Position numbers and translations under genes: made by a program. DNA of 64,000 nucleotides from Sorghum bicolor (taxonomy: Eukaryota; Streptophyta; Magnoliopsida; Poales; Poaceae). The DNA lies in assembly GCF_000003195.3 (NCBI RefSeq), contig NC_012876.2:45131276-45195275 (forward strand). The letters are read 5' to 3'. A model generated the notes under the pieces. The model did no database searches, was not told where the DNA came from, and was given only the letters and a program-made list of their open reading frames with translations. Shown here piece after piece: positions 57,748 to 64,000 of the stretch. Every line of letters starts with the position of its first letter. Within the stretch, counting starts at the first letter, position 1.

Positions 57748-60246
57748 ATGTATGAATAGAAGACATCTTCCAGAAATTTTGTTGACAATCCCGAAGCGTT
57801 ATTGAGAAAAACAAGAGCCAAGCTCAAGAAGAGATCATCAACACTACAGCAGGAAGCTTCATCCAATCAAGAAGATCGCCGGAACCTGTCTTCAGTGTTC
57901 GAAGCCATGGCGAACAAATCAATCCTCGAGTTCTCAGCTACCACTATGGACAACATCCGCACTGGACCTGCTGCACAGATTGACGGCAACTTTGAGCTCA
58001 ACCTTGGACTTATCAACATGGTGTAATCCAACTAGTTCTGTGGGAAGGCACACGAAGATGCTTGTGCTCATCTCCAACACTTTCAAGAGATATGCAGCAC
58101 ATTTACCATATCAGGAGTCCCCAGAGATGCTATACTACTTCGCCTCTTCCCATTCTCACTGTTAGGGAGAGCGAAGCAGTGGTTTTACACTACAAAGGAG
58201 AAGAATACTACGTGGGCACTCTGCTCAACAAACTTTCTAGCTAAGTTCTTTCCCATGGGCAAGACCAATGCTCTCCGTGGGAAGATTACAAGTTTTCAGC
58301 AACAAAATGATGAATCCGTTCCAGAAGCATGGGAGCGCTTCCAAGACTACATCCTAGAATGTCCCCATCATGGAATGGAGAGTTGGCTATTGATGCAGAC
58401 GTTTTATCATGGGCTCGGCAATAGTGCCCGAGAAACCATGGATGCTGCATCTGGAGGAGCATTCTTGTCACTTTATATACCACAAGCCACAGCTCTTGTG
58501 GAGAAGATGGCGTCCAACCAAGGCTGGAATGAAGAAAGGACCCAGACACCCAAGAGAGGAGGAGGTATGCATCAGCTCAAGGAGGTAGACATGTTGTCTG
58601 CAAAGCTAAACCTGCTCATGAAGAAGCTCGATGATAGAGCTGGAGATAAGAAAGAAGTTATGCACATCTACGACTCTCACATGACTTGTGAGGAGTGTGG
58701 ATATACTGGACACTCAGGCAATCACTGCCCTGAGATGCTTGAGGATGTGAACTACATCAACAACAACTACTACTACTACTACAACCGTCCTCAACAAAAT
58801 CAAGGTTGGAATCAATAGAGGCCTAACTACTCAGGTAATTATCAAGGTAACAATTCTTACAACAATAATAATAATTTTCCACCTCTGAGAGAGTTAGTGT
58901 CTAATCAAGGAAAGCTAATGGATAACCTATGTAAGAAATTGGCATCTAATGATAAAATGCTAGAAAATGTAAATAATAGAATGGATAATTTCTCTACTGC
59001 CATCAAGAATCAAATTAGCTTTAATAAAATAATTGAATCTCAGTTAAATCAAATAGCTGCTACTGTTCCTGCTACTAACCCCGGTATACCATCACAACCG
59101 GAAGGATTAGAATCTGCAAATCTTGTAGACATATTTGATGCAGGTAATTGTAGTAACCCCATCACTGAATTCACTACTGACCTTCTGCCGGTCAAGAGAG
59201 GCGATCCAGGACGCCCCGTCATCCCGATCTCCATCGGCATGGTGGATGTCCCAGAAGCACTTTGCGACTTTGGCTCTAGTGTCAACATTATACCCAGGGT
59301 ACTCTATGAAAAATTCTTTACATATCCTTTATTAGAAACAACCATTTGTTTGCAGTTTGCAGATCAGGCGTTAACTTTTCCAAAAGGAATATTGAAGAAC
59401 CTTTGTGTCCGAGTTGGTACCTTGTATGCCCTAGCAGACTTCGTGGTGATAGAGACCGGTAATGATGAGAGGGCACCCATCATCTTAGGGAGGCCATTCT
59501 TAAACACCTCGAGAGCTGTCATCTACGCTAGTGCTGCCAAGATCAGTTTCTACATCAAAGGGAGAAAGGAGACATTTTTCTTCAAGAACAAGACTACACA
59601 AATCCCAGATCAATCCAGACGTGAATCAAGGAAGAGGACCAACAAGAGGAACAGGAACAAGCAAGTGTGGACCAAGTCAGCTAAGATGGTCACTACAGTT
59701 CATGGAGGTCAAGATCATCAACTTAAGTCACCGTTTTTGACTAAAAAGGACGACCCAGGAATGCCAAGCATCTATTGCTCCATAAATGGATACAATTTCT
59801 ACAAGACGTTTTGCGACACCGGATCGCGCGTCAACATAATGGCCGCAGTCACCTATCGGCTCTTGTTCGGAACCATGCCCTTAAAACCAACATACATTCA
59901 GCTCTAGATGGTAGATCAGACGTTTCGAGAAGTTAAAGGGACAGTAACTGATGTCCCAGTCAATATAGACGATCATTTTGTCTACACAGACTTTCACGTT
60001 ATTGACATGGGAGAAGATGGGTACGATCCACCCATCATCCTTGGAAGACCGTTCCTCAGCACCGTTAAAGCAATTATCTACATTGGAACCAGAGAAGTCC
60101 ATAAGCACTTCCCCTCAGAGAAGGTACGCCGTTATTTTACTGACCCTAACTACATCTTTGAAGAATCTAAGCAGGTCAGAAAACGATGCAACCGCAACCA
60201 GAGGAGGGAAATTATCAAGGATGGATGGGCAGACTATGAAGGATAA
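57748..60246 (+). pseudogene. ATH-D gag with two tandem aspartic protease domains
   Basis: 833 codons in one frame with no frameshift, broken by stops at 57757 (TAG), 58024 (TAA), 58033 (TAG), 58816 (TAG) and 59905 (TAG). The likely start is ATG 57748. Gag core: LFPFSLLGRAKQW near 58135-58180 and FYHGLGNSARETMDAASGG. An intact CX2CX4HX4C zinc knuckle is at 58687-58728, then an Asn/Tyr-rich linker. Protease 1 has CDFGSSVNIIP (Asp codon 59266) and APIILGRPFL; protease 2 has CDTGSRVNIMA (Asp codon 59815) and PPIILGRPFL. The two domains lie 183 codons apart with a basic linker between them. No RT follows. Confidence 0.88.
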
Positions 60247-62549
60247 GTTGTAAGGTCAGAAGACGTACAGTTTAAACATAACTATCCTGAGGAGACCGTA
60301 GCACCAAGTTAGGTGTAGAAAGAGAAGATAACTATACATGTAGAACAGGCGCTGCCGGAAGTACCGACTACGCCACCCAACGAATCCCAGGACAATTGAA
60401 GAAAACGGAGAGTCCCGTTCGGAGGACTTAAAAACACTGAACGCCTTGCCAAGAGGTATACTTGGTAGTTGTCCTTTCTCTTTCAATTATTTTAAATAGT
60501 TTACTTAATTAGTTATATTTATACTATCCTAAAAAGAAAATAAAAATGGTTAAAACAGTAAGCCCCATGTGAGTATACGAGTGGTATAAAAACCATAAGT
60601 ACATTCACTGTGGTGGCATAAAAATAAAATAACTATTTCTTTTCTGCTTTATAAAACAAAAATATAAAAATAGGGAGTAATATTTATTAAGGAGTCTCAA
60701 CATGATAAAGGCTAGATATTTATGCTAACACTTAATCAGTTCCACAAAGCTTTGTTGTCTATTTGAGCTCCACAGAAATCAAGAATCAAGAAGACTAGCA
60801 GACGGAGGACATTCTAATCGCTGTCAGAATGCTGCTGACTTTCATATACACCTCTGCCACCTGCTAGCTACATCAAGAGAAATTACGTCAAAATTCAGCT
60901 TGGGGGAGAGCACCCCCATTTATCCCTATAAGTATTTCTACCTATCTTTACACTTATATTATATTAGAATATAAATATACATAAACCAGGAAAAACCAAA
61001 TAAAGATTTTGTGCCTATATAAATATATATGTCTTTTGATTAGTGTGTTTAATAAATAAATAAAGTGGCTATGCTAAAATGTATCTAAATAAAACTCTAG
61101 CATGGATATGATGAATAGTTGCTCTGCCTAATTTGCAAATTTTAAGTTCACTCTCAAGTTTAGACATAACTGTTATAATTTAAAGCTTGCTCTAGACCTA
61201 AACTTGTGGGATGAAAACTTGATCTGAAGTCCAAGTTGTTAACGGATATGATATGGGAGGGCTGAGCTGCTGTTTATGCTAGAAATTTTGGAGAATTTTA
61301 TCTTTGAAAATCTTTAACACATGATGAGTTCCTATATGATGAGAGTTTAAATTCCTACCACAGCCATATATACATGCTTGCTAGACTTTGAGCCACACAT
61401 TTACTATTTACTGCTTATGAGCATTGAGTGTGGTCAAGCTGTGTAGACCCTTAGGAGCTTGTCATGTGGTTAAATCAATATTCACTTGCACATTCACTCA
61501 TATATGCTACTTCTACTCCAGGAGTACCATCCACATATATCCACCCATTTCCATCTCCAGAACCACCCAAAAATATTCTACTCCTAATCCGGGAGAGAAT
61601 AGCCAAAAACATTTCAGTTTTTTCCCCTGTGAAATAAATGCTCAAGTTATCTTGTTACTACCACTTGCTATATTATTTCATGAGATGAGTGCTCTAAAAA
61701 AAGAAAAGAAAAAAAGATACGTGGAAATAAAAAGGGGCAAGTGCCCGGAACCTCGAAAGAATAGAAAAGTGAGACGAGAGGTAAAAATGGACAAGTGTCC
61801 GACAATAAAATTAGTGGTACAAGATACCCACCTGAGAGGAAAGAAAAAAGAAAATATAGAGCATCTCATTCTCCTCACAAAATTTTAAAAAGCAAGGAAG
61901 GTATGTATCCCCTCAAAGAGCAAAAGTAGAATTAGGCTTTCACCATTGTTATCACCATCATCACCATACTCCATTCATTTGCCACACATGCACATCTTGA
62001 TTTGACTTATTGATTTGCTTCTTTGGATCCATGGTTTGACTATACAATAAATGTCTTCTGAGTATGTATATTTTATCTCCCACCTATGAGACCCAGATAT
62101 TAAAGCCTTATTAGAGTAGGGTGAGAGAGAAGGCAATGTCACTATGCCTTATACCACAAATACCACATATTATTGAGAGAAGGCATATACCATCACTGCC
62201 TTGGTAAGGATCTAGAAATACCACAAAAGAGAGATTTAAGAGAGTCATACAAGGAATCTCTGAGTTTTATTTGAAAATTTGCAAAAACTCCAGAGCTATA
62301 GCTGATCAAGAATAAGAGACGTGGCACTTGATTACACCGTTCTATCTTTTAACTACTCAAGACAGAAGTAACAGTTACAAGTCCCATGGTGAAAGGTAAA
62401 GTAAGTAAGTTTTAAGTCTGGACAGTTTACTCTAACTCAGAGATGAGACCTTATTTAAGAGCATGTGTACCGTCAATTTTTAAAAGTATTGCAGCAATTT
62501 CTGATCCATCGCTGAGATTATCCTTGCTCAGGGACGAGCAAGAGGTAAG
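60247..62549 (+). other. ATH-D non-coding 3' region
   Basis: Aligns with ATH-C 39160-41240. It holds an internal polypurine copy CTTGGGGGAG (60899-60908) followed by a complementary C-run, and the hairpin cluster (61720-61828). An open frame at 61424-61888 crosses the cluster but is disrupted in ATH-C, so I do not call it a gene. Confidence 0.78.
61720..61828 (+). other. Conserved hairpin cluster (ATH-D copy)
   Basis: CGTGG (61720-61724, one change from CGAGG) and CCTCG (61751-61755) enclose GGGC-AAGT-GCCC (61735-61746). GGAC-AAGT-GTCC is at 61789-61800 and GGTA-CAAGA-TACC at 61816-61828. Confidence 0.7.
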
Positions 62550-62561
62550 CTTGGGGGAGTT
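62550..62561 (+). other. ATH-D polypurine tract
   Basis: CTTGGGGGAGTT before TGTTGATGG, the same tract as ATH-C. Confidence 0.85.
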
Positions 62562-64000
62562 TGTTGATGGTCCTTAAGTATCAAATTTAATTATCAAATA
62601 AACAAAGAAGAGGATCCAAATGAAATCAACATCTAGACTTAGGGTTTTATCTGATAGAATTCCACGAGTTTTGGTGTTTGTCTATTTCTCCAGGGGGTAA
62701 TCAGGAAATAAGGAAGAAAGGCCCACACGTCAGGATTACATAAAGATATTAACGTGCCGCGCAATTATCTTACATCTAGAAGACTCTAGAAGCCACGGGA
62801 AGGAAGTGGAGGCCAAACGGGGCCAGGCACTGGGCGCCCGCCCATTTGACCTGGGCGCCCGCCCCCTCCTGGAGTCCAAACAGGACTCTCTCTCGGGAAA
62901 GATCTCCACCGACCTAAAGGATCATGGATAACCATTCAATCAATGTCAGTTTGATCCAACGGCCCATATTCACTTGAAGGGACTATAAAACCAGACCCCC
63001 TGGTCCCTGGAGGAGAGAGCCTCTCAACCCTAATTCATTATTATTCAAGGGAGAAGAAGCCCCTGATCAAGATTAGAGCCACCACATCAATTAGATATCT
63101 AGATTAGCATAGCTACATAGGATTAGAACTAGAAGGAGTCAATCTTCGATTGGTTTCCGGATCTATCAAGAGGATTCTTGGTAATTCTGTAATTGTGCTT
63201 CTAATTGTTCTTCTAATTATCTTTGTTCTTCAATATTATGAATATGACTTTGTTCTACTTCAATATAGTGCTTATGACTTTGCTCTACTTGCTAATATTC
63301 AAGATTATATTGTTCTTAGTTTATCATAGTTATATACTTGGCTTAGTTAGATTGGATCTATATACATGCTTAGGATCGTATAGCGTTTGTCCATCGGATC
63401 CATGGGTAAATGATAGATATTGTGTAGGCGTGGTGCTTATACCGTATTTATCTGTGATTGTACCCAATATGCCAGATCATGGGGTAGTTCGTGATAGTGA
63501 CAGCTTCATTGATTCTTATATAGTCCCCCTCTCGTGTATTGGGCTGGCAGAGCAATATTATTACAGGGGAGTGATTGCTATGTTTCTCATTTACCTTGCT
63601 AATATCACTATGCATGGGAGTAGTCTTGTCTCGCAATGATTGCTAAGTATGCTTGCACTAACTATGATAATGCTAGACTGTATAGTTGAGAATAACTTAG
63701 GAAATATTCTTGTAGTTCGTTCTAATTCCATGCTAATGACTTTCTAGAGTATCTAATTGAGGTGCTTATCATATTTATTATGTGGCTAAGTTATGCTGAT
63801 CAGATTAATTATCTTTGTCACTATTCATTACTTCATATATCTTTTATGTGTCACTTACCCCTGTATGAAAGAATTAGATACAATGTTCTCAATTATACAT
63901 GCAATAATAGATAGTCAATCTCATATTCTATTCTGTAATCAATATTGATGATTGCTAATCCCTTCCTAGTGGTAAAAATATAAATAACGATACCTGAAAT
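62562..64000 (+). repeat. ATH-D 3' LTR (runs off the window)
   Basis: Matches the 5' LTR 43479-44918. Paired 12-mers at 62832-62843 and 62853-62864, TATAAAA at 62984-62990. The frame at 63223-63639 recurs in the 5' LTR but only because the LTRs are near-identical. Confidence 0.92.

Larger units (their letters stand above)
43479..64000 (+). mobile_element. ATH-D, gag-protease Athila element (3' end outside window)
   Basis: Starts TGTTGACGG inside the TAT-3 RT (probable left TSD CCGAC, right copy not in the window). 5' LTR in two pieces around TEK-2, primer site, gag and two protease domains, non-coding region, polypurine tract, and a 3' LTR running off the window. No RT, RNase H or integrase. 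Non-autonomous like ATH-C, but it keeps more of the polyprotein. Confidence 0.93.

Noticed and set aside
61424..61888. 154-codon frame over the ATH-D hairpin cluster
   Set aside because: An indel disrupts the same frame in ATH-C while the hairpins stay intact, so the structure rather than the protein is conserved.

Overview
This window is a block of nested LTR retrotransposons from a plant, most likely a grass (Poaceae). I base that on long Del/Tekay-like LTRs, Athila elements with a tRNA-Asp-type primer site, and Tat elements with a second RNase H and antisense genes. I see no intact host gene, tRNA, rRNA or CRISPR array. All coding regions belong to mobile elements, and all long ones carry stops, frameshifts or insertions. 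The names below are mine.

Target-site duplications (TSDs) and interrupted reading frames give the insertion order. Oldest is TAT-3, a Tat pol on the minus strand (34092-34547 and 42597-43478). TAT-2 (plus strand; 3' LTR 33362-34091) is inserted in it and carries an antisense, intron-containing plant-mobile-domain (PMD) gene. TAT-2 was cut by TEK-1 (1-1232 and 16255-20661) and by the Athila element ATH-B (21934-31204, minus). TEK-1 was cut by TAT-1 (1233-16254, minus). TAT-1 contains the solo LTR TEK-S (6456-10344) and the Athila fragment ATH-B1 (2734-4785). TAT-3 was also cut by ATH-C (34548-42591, plus) and ATH-D (43479 to beyond 64000, plus). The 5' LTR of ATH-D was cut by TEK-2 (44919-57397), which has LTRs of 3.9 and 4.9 kb around a 3.7 kb interior with no recognisable gene.

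The three Athila families look like one cooperating group. ATH-B has gag, protease-like, RT, RNase H and integrase regions plus a third ORF. ATH-C keeps only gag, and ATH-D keeps gag and two protease domains. All share a primer site type and two conserved non-coding modules. The first is a pair of GC-rich 12-mers exactly 21 bp apart, 149-152 bp upstream of the LTR TATA box. The second is a cluster of small hairpins 0.55-0.85 kb before the 3' LTR, in which two base pairs covary between families. These modules are my best candidates for undescribed biology. ATH-B itself has FMDN in place of the FMDD catalytic motif of reverse transcriptase.

Region by region: 1-20661 TEK-1 with TAT-1 inside; 20662-34091 TAT-2 3' part with ATH-B inside; 34092-43478 TAT-3 pol with ATH-C inside; 43479-64000 ATH-D with TEK-2 inside. 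Everything was read by eye; identities are estimates.
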